Part shown: positions 8,880 through 17,197 of the stretch, piece by piece | Numbering within the stretch: position 1 is the first letter of the stretch | Layout of the letters: each line of letters starts with the position of its first letter | Source of the DNA: Fibrisoma limi BUZ 3 | GTDB lineage: Bacteria; Bacteroidota; Bacteroidia; Cytophagales; Spirosomataceae | Reading direction: 5' to 3' | NCBI RefSeq assembly: GCF_000296815.2 | Contig: NZ_CAIT01000009.1 | Span: forward strand, 1,723,501-1,787,500 | Length of the DNA: 64,000 nucleotides | Translations under genes and position numbers: made by a program | Notes under the pieces: generated by a model | What the model saw: the letters and a program-made list of their open reading frames with translations, nothing else | Told to the model about the DNA's origin: nothing | Databases searched by the model: none

Positions 8880-8990
8880 GATGCCCTCCCTAGCCGAATC
8901 AGGATACCGCAATTAGCTTACAATCCTTTTGGCGGATTAAAATTCGTTTTTTGTGTTGCATGTGAATTCGTGTTTCGTGTCAAGAACCGC

Positions 8991-9968
8991 TCATGGTTCC
9001 AGCGTCCAGACCACCAAAGCCAGCCTGGCTTTAATGCGCTGCAAGGTTTGAAGGACTGCTTCTTCAGCCGGTAACTCCCCGAACACCAGATTTTTGAACG
9101 AGCCGTAGTACGTACTGCGCAGTTCCGGCCAAACACGGTCTAAATCACCGAACAACAAGGCTTGTGCAGGATGCGGATACAACCAGTCCTTGTTGTTTCG
9201 AAAACTGACTTCATCGTCTTTAGCCACGTTGTCTAGCATGTCAACAAACGCACCGGAATCAAAAAACGTCGACAGATCGGCTTGTTGTAGCAATTGGTGG
9301 AGGTCATACACGTGGCGAATTTTATTCCGTAAATCCATGAGTGGTTTTTCTGTGTAGGAAAACCGAACCAGGCTCATGATTTTCTCGCAAAGCGTCCGTG
9401 TAGGGGCTAATAAGGGCACGTCAAACGGCAACAGATCATATTGAATGGCGAAGTCGCCTTGTCCTCTGCTCTGCATCATCTGATAGATAAACGAACTGAC
9501 CTGTCCTGTCGTCATCGGTTCCGACGAGCCCAGCCAACTCGATTCCAGGATGATCAGGTCACGCACCTGCCCAAACTCACCGGTAAACAGCCGTGAATAC
9601 GAATGAGCTGTTTTGCGGATCATCCCCTTTTTATTAGTAATTCCTGGAATGTCTTGTTCGGGTAGCCATTCCGATACGGCAGTGCTAATTCGTTTGAGCC
9701 GCTCTTTGAGTTGGTTAGCTGATAAAGACGGGTCCTTTAAAAGCACTAAGTCTATGTCTTCTGAAAAGCGATGGATAAACGAGAAACACTTCGATAAAGC
9801 GGTTCCCCCTTTAAACACGGTGAATTCAGCCAATGGCCCCGTAAAAATGCGTTGCAAAGCCAGCGTCACCCAATAGTCTTTCTCGACGTAAATTTCGGGC
9901 AAGTTCATTTGTTGCGCGGTGATACTGACCGCATCGGCAAAGAGGTCGCGGTTTTCGTGCAGCTTCAT
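8991..9968 (-). CDS. abiEii: AbiEii-type nucleotidyltransferase toxin
   Basis: A 325-residue COG2253 protein. The nucleotidyltransferase motif is clear: FKGGTALSKCFSFIHRFSEDIDLV at residues 52-75 (split: KGGT at 53-56, then SEDIDL with Asp71 and Asp73). The DLLPFDVPLLAPTRTLCEKIMSL segment in the middle is also typical. In type IV toxin-antitoxin/abortive infection systems this enzyme transfers nucleotides to tRNA or another target and halts growth, limiting phage. Its start overlaps the stop of the AbiEi gene by four bases, so the pair is translationally coupled. Confidence 0.92.
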   Translation of the reverse strand: MKLHENRDLFADAVSITAQQMNLPEIYVEKDYWVTLALQRIFTGPLAEFTVFKGGTALSKCFSFIHRFSEDIDLVLLKDPSLSANQLKERLKRISTAVSEWLPEQDIPGITNKKGMIRKTAHSYSRLFTGEFGQVRDLIILESSWLGSSEPMTTGQVSSFIYQMMQSRGQGDFAIQYDLLPFDVPLLAPTRTLCEKIMSLVRFSYTEKPLMDLRNKIRHVYDLHQLLQQADLSTFFDSGAFVDMLDNVAKDDEVSFRNNKDWLYPHPAQALLFGDLDRVWPELRSTYYGSFKNLVFGELPAEEAVLQTLQRIKARLALVVWTLEP

Positions 9969-10693
9969 CGAATATGCCAGTCGGATGCGGTTGGTAACAG
10001 GCTATCGTTAATACCCAGCTCAAACGTCGTGAGCGGATTGAGGCTACTGCTTAGTTTGTCAATGCCTTTCTTTACGTTCAAGTCCATCAGGATCGCCCCC
10101 AACAAGGCCCTCACCCGTGGCGGGTAAGCCAGCGCATAGTCAATCACCATCTGCCGCTGTGCGGGTGTAAGCACGCTCAGGCGGCTTTTAAAAATAGCCA
10201 GGGCATTCTCTATATCGACATCAGGAATTTGTTTGAGGTCTTTTATCGCATCCAGAAAGCCTAGCATCTGATAATTGGCATCCGTGACATCGACATAGCT
10301 CTTGACCGGCGTTGCTTTGACCGCTCCGTTGTTAACAAAAATACGCCGGTTGCGGCTGGCTATTTGCATCACGGCGGGCACTTGAGTGGTCAGCCCTAAT
10401 TGATTATAGAGATAGTCGCCGGTGATATAAGCCGTTCGTTTGCCGTTTTGATAAAGATAGGGTTTGAGAAGCTGCTGCTCGTCCGGTTTTTTCTCGCCAA
10501 AAACGGTTTTCTTAGGCTTATAAAAAATGCCCTTGGCAAGTTTTTTAATGACACCTTTCTTTTGCAGCCGTTCGAGCGCTTTAGCCGCTGTTAAATACTC
10601 CTGTTTGGGTATGGCCAGTTGGCCATATCCAAAGCTGGTGTCTTCGGGTAGCTCCTTAACCTGTTGGCTTACTTTATCGGAAACGCGGGTCAT
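9965..10693 (-). CDS. abiEi: AbiEi-type antitoxin/repressor (DUF6088)
   Basis: A 242-residue protein starting MTRVSDKVSQQV. An N-terminal winged helix (FGYGQLAIPKQEYLTAAKALERL, then KGVIKKLAKGIFYKP) is followed by an AbiEi C-terminal region (ITGDYLYNQLGLTTQVPAVMQIAS). It is the antidote and autorepressor of the AbiEii toxin encoded four bases downstream. A sigma70-like promoter ends six bases before this ATG, so the mRNA may be nearly leaderless, and a large palindrome covers the -35 box. An upstream in-frame ATG at 10771 is rejected because it lies before that promoter. Confidence 0.88.
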   Translation of the reverse strand: MTRVSDKVSQQVKELPEDTSFGYGQLAIPKQEYLTAAKALERLQKKGVIKKLAKGIFYKPKKTVFGEKKPDEQQLLKPYLYQNGKRTAYITGDYLYNQLGLTTQVPAVMQIASRNRRIFVNNGAVKATPVKSYVDVTDANYQMLGFLDAIKDLKQIPDVDIENALAIFKSRLSVLTPAQRQMVIDYALAYPPRVRALLGAILMDLNVKKGIDKLSSSLNPLTTFELGINDSLLPTASDWHIR

Positions 10694-10753
10694 GGAACAA
10701 GTATACCCTAAAGCTTTACAATTGTCAAGTTTTTTGATCAAAAGACTTGACAA
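10694..10753 (-). promoter_or_regulatory. promoter and palindromic operator of the abiE operon
   Basis: Reading the minus strand, TTGACA (10723-10728) and TATACT (10700-10705) are 17 bases apart, and the abiEi ATG follows six bases after TATACT. The -35 lies inside an inverted repeat at 10722-10753: arms TTGTCAAGT and ACTTGACAA around an inner TTTTGATCAAAA. AbiEi proteins are known to repress their own promoters by binding inverted repeats, so this is the likely operator. Confidence 0.75.
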
Positions 10754-10836
10754 CAAGAAACTACCCCCCAATAGATGGGAGATAAATGAAACATATCGAT
10801 GGCTATCGGTACAGTTTAATGGGCTAAGTTGCTCGC

Positions 10837-11313
10837 TTAGCAGGCTCCCATGTACCGGGCGAACCAGTTGAAATTACGCTGGAGCGTAATTTTATTATCG
10901 TAAATATCCCGCCCTTCTACCTTCAGGGTGATCGATGCCAGTTGCCGCCGAGCGTGGTTGATTTCGCTCTCGCCTTCATGCTCACCAAATTGGGTTTCAA
11001 AAACGACCAGATGCGCATGGGGAAGCACCACGCGTTTTACAGCATCATTGATGGCCATCCGCATGTACGACCTCGGATGAAGATCAAGGCAATCGTCAAT
11101 GTTCGTATAGGACTGGCCGTCTTTGACGAATGTCAGTCGGTCTATGATCAAGGGGCCGAGACCATTATTGCGGACATGAACGGCAAGCTGCTTGTTGAAG
11201 TCGGGCAGATCAATCTGACCCAGTGGCTTGAGTGACTTTTCGTTATGCGTTCGTTGCAGGTATAACTGATAGAACGTGGCCAGCAACGCTACTACTGAAA
11301 TCAAAATCGCCAA
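10837..11313 (-). CDS. single-pass membrane protein, copy 2 of a duplicated gene
   Basis: A 158-residue paralogue of the protein encoded at 8397-8879; most residues are the same from LLATFYQLYLQRTHNEKS onward. The TTG start has GGAGGCC ten bases upstream. One N-terminal transmembrane helix (AILISVVALLATFYQLYL) and a soluble domain with NNGLGPLIIDRL. The C-terminus differs (NWFARYMGAC here). No known function. It lies upstream of abiEi on the same strand. Confidence 0.75.
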   Translation of the reverse strand: MAILISVVALLATFYQLYLQRTHNEKSLKPLGQIDLPDFNKQLAVHVRNNGLGPLIIDRLTFVKDGQSYTNIDDCLDLHPRSYMRMAINDAVKRVVLPHAHLVVFETQFGEHEGESEINHARRQLASITLKVEGRDIYDNKITLQRNFNWFARYMGAC

Positions 11314-11347
11314 GTTGGCCTCCTATAACACAAACGCTTAGAATGCA

Positions 11348-11379
11348 GGAAAGCACCCTCTTAGCAAAAGGTGCTTTCC
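11348..11379. terminator. hairpin downstream of the radical SAM gene
   Basis: Ten-base perfect arms GGAAAGCACC and GGTGCTTTCC with a 12-base loop, three bases after the stop of the gene at 11382. There is no T-run, so it may be a weak terminator or an mRNA-stabilising hairpin. Confidence 0.5.
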
Positions 11380-11381
11380 AG

Positions 11382-12722
11382 CTAGACTATCATTCTATAC
11401 TCCTGCAACAATTTCAATCGCTCCCGCGCCTGCAATTCATAGATTAGGGGAATAAAGCGGTGATAGAGGCTGCATTGCGGGTCTTTACCGTTGACCCGGT
11501 ACACGGGACAGCCGCTGGTGCAAACCGATCGGTAACGGCAGGATTGGCAATCCTGCGACTTCATGTCTTCGTAATGGCTGCCCTGCTCGATCATATCGAC
11601 CAAATCCATATCCGTATCGAAGAGGCTATAGGATAGCTGCGTATGATCGCCAAAATGGACATGGCAATAATTGACCGTGCCATCGACATAGATCGCTCCG
11701 CCGGAAAATCCGGATGCGCAGGTCTGAAAGCCTAACTCGCTGGGTTTAAGATCGCAGAACTGATGACGCTGGGAAAAGCGCCAGCCCTGCCCGATAGCCT
11801 CTTTCATCAACGCGTAGGATACCGATAAGTAGTTGTCCAGCAATTCCGCATTAATGGCTTCGCCTTTGACAATCGAATAGCGAAACGGAACGTCCAGATC
11901 AATCAGGTAACGCGTTAGACGCGGCAACCCTGCCAGGTTGCTGTTGGTCACGACCGTATTGGTTGATACCGGAATGTTATGCGCTAGCAAGGTCCGCAAA
12001 TTCCGGTCAATGAGGGCAAAGCTTCCGGCACCGGATTTAAAGGTGCGCGTGTTGTCGTGATCCACATCCAACCCATCTAGCGAAATCCCGTAGCTGATAC
12101 CGTGCTCCTTCGAGAATTCCACTATCTCATCGGTTAAAATGGTCAGATTGGTGATAAACGAGCATTCTAACTGACAACCCATATCCTGCAAGGTTCTTTT
12201 GGCCTGGGGAATAAAAGCCTTCCAAGCTTTGAACTGGCTGAGGGGTTCTCCTCCGGCCAAGCGCAGTTTGATGGATTTGAGACCTCGTTTCTGAACCGTC
12301 TCGACCATCTTGTTTAGCAATTGCTGACGGGTTGTCTCTGCCATGCCCGACGTGGTGTTGAGCGTCGAGATGTAGCAATAGCTACAGGTCAGATTGCAGC
12401 GATTGGTGGTGTGAATCCAGAAGTTGAGCGATTTCGGGTTAGCTGGTTTGCGCGGTGCACTAAACTGCTGGTCAAACCGGATGATTTCAGTTCGAGCCAG
12501 CAGGTTTAGAAACTCCTCAAGCACCTCAGCCTCAATACCGAGATTTTCGCTAAGGGCTGATATGGAAGTTTGATTGTCAATGGCCGCTAAAATCTCATAT
12601 TGCGCCCGATTGAGAATCCGTAACGAGTTTGGATAAGCACAATTGACGACAAAGACATGCTGGTCGTCAATGGGCCTGACTAGGAGCTGTGGCGATTTGA
12701 TCGGTACAAATGTCTTCATCAT
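11382..12722 (-). CDS. radical SAM/SPASM peptide maturase with PqqD-like N-terminus
   Basis: A 446-residue protein. Residues about 30-85 (SLRILNRAQYEILAAIDNQTSISALSENL) look like a PqqD-type leader-recognition domain. CNLTCSYC at 109-116 (Cys109, 113, 116) binds the radical SAM cluster, and LAGGEPL follows about 40 residues later. The C-terminal third is a SPASM domain: CASGFSGGAIYVDGTVNYCHVH, then DCQSCRYRSVCTSGCPV. This architecture modifies ribosomally made peptides. A small peptide gene with two close cysteines overlaps its start at 12667-12855, and an XRE regulator is divergent. The reaction type (thioether or carbon-carbon link, epimerisation) cannot be told. An orphan sulfatase-maturase-like role is less likely because no sulfatase is nearby. 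Confidence 0.85.
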   Translation of the reverse strand: MMKTFVPIKSPQLLVRPIDDQHVFVVNCAYPNSLRILNRAQYEILAAIDNQTSISALSENLGIEAEVLEEFLNLLARTEIIRFDQQFSAPRKPANPKSLNFWIHTTNRCNLTCSYCYISTLNTTSGMAETTRQQLLNKMVETVQKRGLKSIKLRLAGGEPLSQFKAWKAFIPQAKRTLQDMGCQLECSFITNLTILTDEIVEFSKEHGISYGISLDGLDVDHDNTRTFKSGAGSFALIDRNLRTLLAHNIPVSTNTVVTNSNLAGLPRLTRYLIDLDVPFRYSIVKGEAINAELLDNYLSVSYALMKEAIGQGWRFSQRHQFCDLKPSELGFQTCASGFSGGAIYVDGTVNYCHVHFGDHTQLSYSLFDTDMDLVDMIEQGSHYEDMKSQDCQSCRYRSVCTSGCPVYRVNGKDPQCSLYHRFIPLIYELQARERLKLLQEYRMIV

Positions 12723-12855
12723 CGTCTGAAGTGGAGTAACCTATGCAATCGCAATTGGCATTGGCCGAGCTTGCCATCAGCCTTTGGCGTCCGAGTTGCT
12801 GTTCGAGCAAGGTAAAATCATCGAAGAGAATGTTCTGGGGCGAAGTCGAGGTCAT
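12667..12855 (-). CDS. candidate precursor peptide for the radical SAM maturase
   Basis: A 62-residue frame starting MTSTSPQNILFDDFTLLEQQ. The first 25 residues are leader-like (acidic and amphipathic, LFDDFTLLEQQLGRQRL), followed by a small-residue and Cys segment SSANANCDCIGYST and an acidic tail with a third Cys (DDDEDICTD). Size, position directly before the maturase and leader/core look fit a RiPP precursor. Against it: the last 56 bases overlap the maturase start in another frame, and no Shine-Dalgarno is seen, although Bacteroidota often lack one. Confidence 0.45.
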   Translation of the reverse strand: MTSTSPQNILFDDFTLLEQQLGRQRLMASSANANCDCIGYSTSDDDEDICTDQIATAPSQAH

Positions 12856-12922
12856 GGCGCATGAATGTTAGCGTTGGTTTGCTAAGATACACGCTCTTCC
12901 AGGCTCGCTTATAGCTGGCTGG

Positions 12923-12958
12923 CTTGTATCGCACAAGGCTAAGCTTGTTTCGTACCAG
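12923..12958. promoter_or_regulatory. tandem operator-like repeats
   Basis: CTTGTATCGCACAAG at 12923-12937 (five-base inverted arms CTTGT/ACAAG) is followed 21 bases later by CTTGTTTCGTACCAG at 12944-12958. Two helical turns apart and between the divergent XRE gene and the peptide/maturase genes, they are likely sites for the XRE regulator. Inference from position and symmetry. Confidence 0.5.
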
Positions 12959-12999
12959 GGTGATTTTGTTTAGCTTTGTGGATGGACACAACGCCATCA

Positions 13000-13383
13000 A
13001 TGATACATCACGGTCGCAACGTGAAACGGATACGGGAGATCCTGGGCGTCAAGCAGGATTTTCTGGCAACTTCGTTAGGGCTGAGTCAGCAGGCCATTTC
13101 TCAACTTGAGCAGAAGGAGGTGTTGGATGCCCCATCTTTACAGAGGGTATCCAAAGCCTTGGGCGTGTCAGAAGACGCTATTAAAAACTTCAGCGAAGAG
13201 TCGGCTATCCAGATTTTTTCTAACACTTATCACGATCATGCCGCCTCGGTCCAGTATAATTTCAATCCGGTTGATAAGTGGCTCGAAGCGATTGAGGAAA
13301 ACAAAAAACTCTACGAACGGCTGTTGCAAGCGGAGCGTGAAAAGAACGAGCTGTTACAGAAACTATTAGCGTCAAAACAATAA
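13000..13383 (+). CDS. XRE-family transcriptional regulator
   Basis: A 127-residue protein if started at MIHHGRNVKRIRE; an ATG six codons earlier at 12982 is also possible. Residues about 5-60 form a Cro/CI helix-turn-helix (ILGVKQDFLATSLGLSQQAISQLEQKE, with SLQRVSKALGVSEDAI). The C-terminal 40 residues are a coiled coil (LEAIEENKKLYERLLQAEREKNELLQKLL), probably for dimerisation. This type is very common in Cytophagales. It is divergent from the peptide/radical SAM genes and may control them through the tandem repeats at 12923-12958. It is followed by a terminator. Confidence 0.85.
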   Translation: MIHHGRNVKRIREILGVKQDFLATSLGLSQQAISQLEQKEVLDAPSLQRVSKALGVSEDAIKNFSEESAIQIFSNTYHDHAASVQYNFNPVDKWLEAIEENKKLYERLLQAEREKNELLQKLLASKQ

Positions 13384-13424
13384 GCTGACGTGCAGCCAGC
13401 AATGAACTTAGATACGCAGGCACA

Positions 13425-13457
13425 AAAAAGCCTACTCTTAATCAAGAGCAGGCTTTC
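13425..13457. terminator. intrinsic terminator
   Basis: Arms AAAGCCTACTCTT and AAGAGCAGGCTTT form a hairpin with one mismatch and a four-base loop, preceded by A6. It follows the XRE regulator gene and faces the receiver gene from the other side. Confidence 0.75.
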
Positions 13458-13593
13458 CGCTTCTATCCACACCATAAATTCTTGTTTGACACAAGAACAT
13501 GATACAGCAAATTTAGGGAATTCTATCAGGTAAATCGCAACCCAAGGGTTATGTGTCTGATAGACAGCGCGTCATCGCCGTTTTGACCTACCG

Positions 13594-14004
13594 CTATTCA
13601 TGTTTGACAAGGTCATGCAACCGCAGCCAAAACAGCTGCATACCCCTGACCATCTCTTGCAAATCAGCAAACCCGTTGGGCTTAATCAGATAAGCCTTCG
13701 CACCGGCCACGTATGCTTTACTGATGTACGGGCCGTAACTGGCCGTGCTCAGCATCAGGGTTGGAATCCGTCGGTAGCGCTCGGATTGCTGTAATTCGGC
13801 CAATGTCTCAAACCCATCCAGTCGGGGCATGTTCACATCCAGGATAATCAAGGCGGGTAGGACGGGCATAGCTCTTAGCTGCTGCAATAAGCTTTCTCCG
13901 TTGTCGGCTACGCGAAGTTGTACGCCGGGTACGACCTGCTCAAAGGCATCACGGATTAACGCTTGATCGTCTTCGTCATCTTCGGCAATCAGTACAAAAA
14001 TCAT
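13594..14004 (-). CDS. stand-alone response regulator (receiver only)
   Basis: A 136-residue single receiver domain. Acidic pair at AEDDEDD (residues 8-14), phospho-acceptor Asp in ALIILDVNMPRLDG (about 55), Thr/Ser in MLSTASYG and Lys in YLIKPNG are all present. No output domain. The family resembles Rcp1-type regulators that relay phosphate from hybrid kinases or phytochromes. No histidine kinase is nearby, so the partner is unknown. One of four such genes in 5.3 kb. Confidence 0.9.
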   Translation of the reverse strand: MIFVLIAEDDEDDQALIRDAFEQVVPGVQLRVADNGESLLQQLRAMPVLPALIILDVNMPRLDGFETLAELQQSERYRRIPTLMLSTASYGPYISKAYVAGAKAYLIKPNGFADLQEMVRGMQLFWLRLHDLVKHE

Positions 14005-14097
14005 TTTGCTTTGGGCTTCAGGTAGCTAAGATAACAAATGCGACCTAATTTGTTTGTAAAGCTGACTTAATCAAGGTAAACCCCACGCCTAACTAAT

Positions 14098-14529
14098 TTA
14101 CAAATTGTTGTTTTGCCGGTGCGGTTGGACCGCTACATCAAGCCAGAAAGAACGCACCTGGCTTAAGAGATACTTATACTCCTGAAACGAAACCGGCTTG
14201 ACCATGTAAGCATTGGCACCAACAGCGTAATAATCGTCCACCTGATCAAGCATGGATGAGCCTGTTAGGACCAGAATCTGAATGGAGCGAAAGCGTTTTT
14301 CCGCCCGTAGCTCCTGAATGAACTCATAGCCAGAATAAGGGGGGATATTGGCATCCATTAAGATTAGTACCGGCCGGGGGCCTGGACCGTTCAGATACGT
14401 GTACATCTCTTCACGGCTGCGGGCACAGATTAATTGACAGTTGGCCCAGCTTTCTTGAACGACCCGCTCAATGATCAAACATTCATCTTCGTCATCATCG
14501 ACCAGCAGCACGGTAAAGCTCGCGTTCAT
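14098..14529 (-). CDS. stand-alone response regulator (receiver only)
   Basis: A 143-residue receiver domain: DDDEDE near residue 12, Asp in VLILMDANIPPYSGYE (about 60), Thr in VLTGSSM and Lys in YMVKPVS. No output domain. It lies 93 bases upstream of the similar gene at 13594-14004 on the same strand and may be co-transcribed. The C-terminal SFWLDVAV matches the aromatic tail of its neighbours, a sign that the four genes are paralogues. Confidence 0.9.
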   Translation of the reverse strand: MNASFTVLLVDDDEDECLIIERVVQESWANCQLICARSREEMYTYLNGPGPRPVLILMDANIPPYSGYEFIQELRAEKRFRSIQILVLTGSSMLDQVDDYYAVGANAYMVKPVSFQEYKYLLSQVRSFWLDVAVQPHRQNNNL

Positions 14530-14765
14530 AGCTACTTACAAATTGGTTTGTACCAATAAATCTAGCTTTGTACTAGATTGTTTTGAAAGTTGCCTTAATC
14601 GATGGCTATAGCAATTTATGTCCGGGCGAGTGCGGACTAAAAGTGTGTGTTCCTGTCATTATGCCGTCTTTCGGCAAACAGCAGTAACACCGCGCTGTAA
14701 TGGTAAAGGTTACCATTGAGCCTTACTTGGGTGAGACACAGCGTACACAAGCGCTGAGGATTTGC

Positions 14766-15677
14766 TTATTGGTTTACAACAAAGGGCTTGCTTTGCCAGG
14801 TGAAGGAGGCGTTGTTGCCATCCCGGCCCTTTAATACAAAGGTTACGGAGCGACCCTTGGTGGTGTCCAACACACTGAGCGTGTCACGCACCCGGCCATT
14901 TGCCGAAAATTTATCAGTGATGCTGGTCACAATCCCTTTCGGCGTTGCGGTGATGGCATACACATATGGGCGGCTTCCTCCGCTAACCTGCCCGCTCACC
15001 AAGACCTGCCGACCCGTGGCGGAGAACGCTACCGTATCCACCCGAAGCGAATCGGTGGTACCGCTTGCTTGCGATTTATCCGATGAGCCATAGTAGAAGC
15101 CGATGATCGTTCCCAGTATTCCGATCAATAGCGTCAAGATCTCTTTACCCAGCGTGAAGCGCTTGTCGAGATCCTTGCCGCCGGTCATGATGGCTGCCAG
15201 CATGAGTATGGCCGCCATCGAAATGGTGGTGACAGCCACCAGGTAGGTAATCGCCCCCCTTGCCGTTTCAATGTTGTTGAGCTTGGCCAGGGAAAGCTCA
15301 GGCAGGCTGCCAACGATGAGACAGTAGAAGAATATCCAGCCGATGACGGCCAGAAACAGATACTGGCCGTATTTGAGCAGCACAAAGCGGTTAAACAGAT
15401 CGATCAATCGAAGCCGGGTTGGGGTGGTGATCATCTTGAAATCCACTACCGTATCCGTCGTCTGCCCGCTGGCGATTTGGGCAAGCTGCTCGATGACGTT
15501 ACGTCCCCGAATGGCGGACACTTTGTAATTACCGACGGCAGGGCCAACAAAGCTGTAACTGCCGTTGATCCCCGACAGGGTGACTTGGGGAGCCCCCCCA
15601 CCGCCCACTAACAGCAAGGAGACATTGGGTAATGGGATATCGTTGGCATCAACGACCGTACCGGTGATATTGGCCAT
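14766..15677 (-). CDS. carboxypeptidase-like domain protein with three membrane helices
   Basis: A 303-residue protein. Residues 1-75 form a carboxypeptidase regulatory-like (CarboxypepD_reg) beta-sandwich: GTVVDANDIPLPNVSLLLVGGG, then GSYSFVGPAVGNYKVSAIRG. Residues about 95-215 contain three hydrophobic segments (YGQYLFLAVIGWIFFYCLIV; ITYLVAVTTISMAAILMLAAIM; ILTLLIGILGTIIGFYYG). The C-terminal 100 residues look like a beta domain (VLVSGQVSGGSRPYVYAIT). No signal peptide precedes the first domain, so it should face the cytoplasm. Function unknown. It is 60 bases downstream of the EEP nuclease gene on the same strand, a likely operon. Confidence 0.75.
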   Translation of the reverse strand: MANITGTVVDANDIPLPNVSLLLVGGGGAPQVTLSGINGSYSFVGPAVGNYKVSAIRGRNVIEQLAQIASGQTTDTVVDFKMITTPTRLRLIDLFNRFVLLKYGQYLFLAVIGWIFFYCLIVGSLPELSLAKLNNIETARGAITYLVAVTTISMAAILMLAAIMTGGKDLDKRFTLGKEILTLLIGILGTIIGFYYGSSDKSQASGTTDSLRVDTVAFSATGRQVLVSGQVSGGSRPYVYAITATPKGIVTSITDKFSANGRVRDTLSVLDTTKGRSVTFVLKGRDGNNASFTWQSKPFVVNQ

Positions 15678-15737
15678 GGCATCGACTGATTAGGGAAGGG
15701 TAGAACACGCTTAAAAGCTAGGTAGAGGAAAAATGTC

Positions 15738-16805
15738 TCAAGGATTGATAGGCAGGCTGACGGGCACGATGGCTTTTTTTCCCGCTTTGATGGCCTCCAG
15801 ATACTCCCGGCTGAAATCCACCCGCAGCTCGATCCACATCGGCAAATGATTCGACATCTGATAGGTTCGCCAGTCGCTATACTTGGCTAGTTTTCCATTC
15901 TTTTGTTTAAGATCATCCGCGTAAATCGTATCCTCATCTTTGCGGTAGACATGCTGGTAGTAATCGAACACCCCTGCGTTACAATCAACCAGCTTATCTT
16001 TCAGATCGGGAGCGATAAAGGCGATTTGATCGAAGTGCTTAGATTGGTTGATGTTGGTGCCAATTCCTAAAAGCTTGGGATGCACCTCAAAACCCGGCTT
16101 GGTCAGTACATCAAATGTTTCGTCATCAGTATCGAAGATGTTAAAGTCGCCCAGCACGATCATGTTCTTGGCCCAGGCGGATGACTTTTTGACCGCATTG
16201 GCCAGGTGTTGGGCCAGATGCTCGATTTCTTTGATCCGCTGGGGATCGTTCTTGATGCTTCGGCCGTAATAGATGTGCGCCGTACAAATAGTGAACTTGA
16301 ACCACGCCGTTCGAAACCCGACCAGATACGGCGTGCGGGCAAACTGAAAAGACGGGGTTTGTTTGTCAAGCGGTGGCAGCACCACCTCCCCCGCCAACCC
16401 GCCAAAGCGCACCTTTCTGGTGTCATAGACAAAGGCCATGCGTTCGAGATTGCCCTGCCGGCCTTCAGTGACATCGGTCAAAAGATATTGCCAGGAACTG
16501 CCCAGAATATCCATGACCTTCTCTAAGGAGGAGAGATTGTCCCGCACCTCCTGCACGGCGACGATGTCGAAGTGATCGATGATTTCGGCGATGTAATAAA
16601 GGGCTTCGCGTTGGCGGGTACCGCCGTATTTAGGCCCCTGAAACTCGCGGAGGTTCCAGGTCGCCAGCAGCAGGCGGCTGGAGCGGACCCGCTCAGGCAC
16701 GCCATTGATCTTATCCTTCATGGCCTCCTTTAACCGCAGGATGCCATCAGCGGTGCGTTGGGAGCGCGGTTGCCCCAACTTATGGAGTTCGTAATAGAAC
16801 GGCAT
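15738..16805 (-). CDS. endonuclease/exonuclease/phosphatase (EEP) family protein
   Basis: A 355-residue protein with the DNase I-like fold signatures: LLATWNLREF (Asn), IVAVQEV (metal-binding Glu), VLGDFNIFD (catalytic Asp/Asn) and a final NHLPMW in the SDH position, where the usual Asp is Asn. Homologues are nucleases or phosphodiesterases acting on DNA, RNA or phospholipids. There is no signal peptide, so it should be cytoplasmic. The following gene encodes a membrane protein on the same strand. The substrate cannot be deduced. Confidence 0.85.
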   Translation of the reverse strand: MPFYYELHKLGQPRSQRTADGILRLKEAMKDKINGVPERVRSSRLLLATWNLREFQGPKYGGTRQREALYYIAEIIDHFDIVAVQEVRDNLSSLEKVMDILGSSWQYLLTDVTEGRQGNLERMAFVYDTRKVRFGGLAGEVVLPPLDKQTPSFQFARTPYLVGFRTAWFKFTICTAHIYYGRSIKNDPQRIKEIEHLAQHLANAVKKSSAWAKNMIVLGDFNIFDTDDETFDVLTKPGFEVHPKLLGIGTNINQSKHFDQIAFIAPDLKDKLVDCNAGVFDYYQHVYRKDEDTIYADDLKQKNGKLAKYSDWRTYQMSNHLPMWIELRVDFSREYLEAIKAGKKAIVPVSLPINP

Positions 16806-16988
16806 GGATCAACGAGTATAAAGTGAGTGTACAAACTGATAGCGTTGCCGCAACGGGCATTACGACCAGAGCGTTCGGCGTACGGATGATAGTCATCTAC
16901 AATCACCCGTGAGTACGCTATTGACCGACTAAACTAGGTTGTATGAATTGAGGAGGCAATGGGAGATTTCCCGTATTTTGGTGGGTGA

Positions 16989-17159
16989 TTGGCCGGAGCC
17001 ACGCTGATCGGTTTCAAGCCGTATTGTGAGCAGATAACCTACGGTCTGCTAAAAGGCTTCAGTCTCAAACTGACTGACGGCACGGCGTACCGGTTTGCAC
17101 TGGCCAGACCAGGCGCTGCTCTGAAGCAACAGCAGGTAAAACGTGGCAATACCCCGTAA
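16989..17159 (+). pseudogene. possible gene remnant
   Basis: A 56-codon stretch that reads well (ATLIGFKPYCEQITYGLLKG, then LKLTDGTAYRFALARPG) but begins only at a TTG. An ATG with GAGGAGG upstream lies in the same frame at 16957, separated by a TGA. It may be a small gene with an in-frame stop or chance coding. No family is recognised. Confidence 0.3.
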
Positions 17160-17197
17160 GGAAAATAGGGTACGAGCCTGAACGACCAGGCGATGAT

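Noticed and set aside
12818..13000. A 60-codon minus-strand frame upstream of the peptide gene
   Set aside because: It spans the divergent promoter region and the operator-like repeats.
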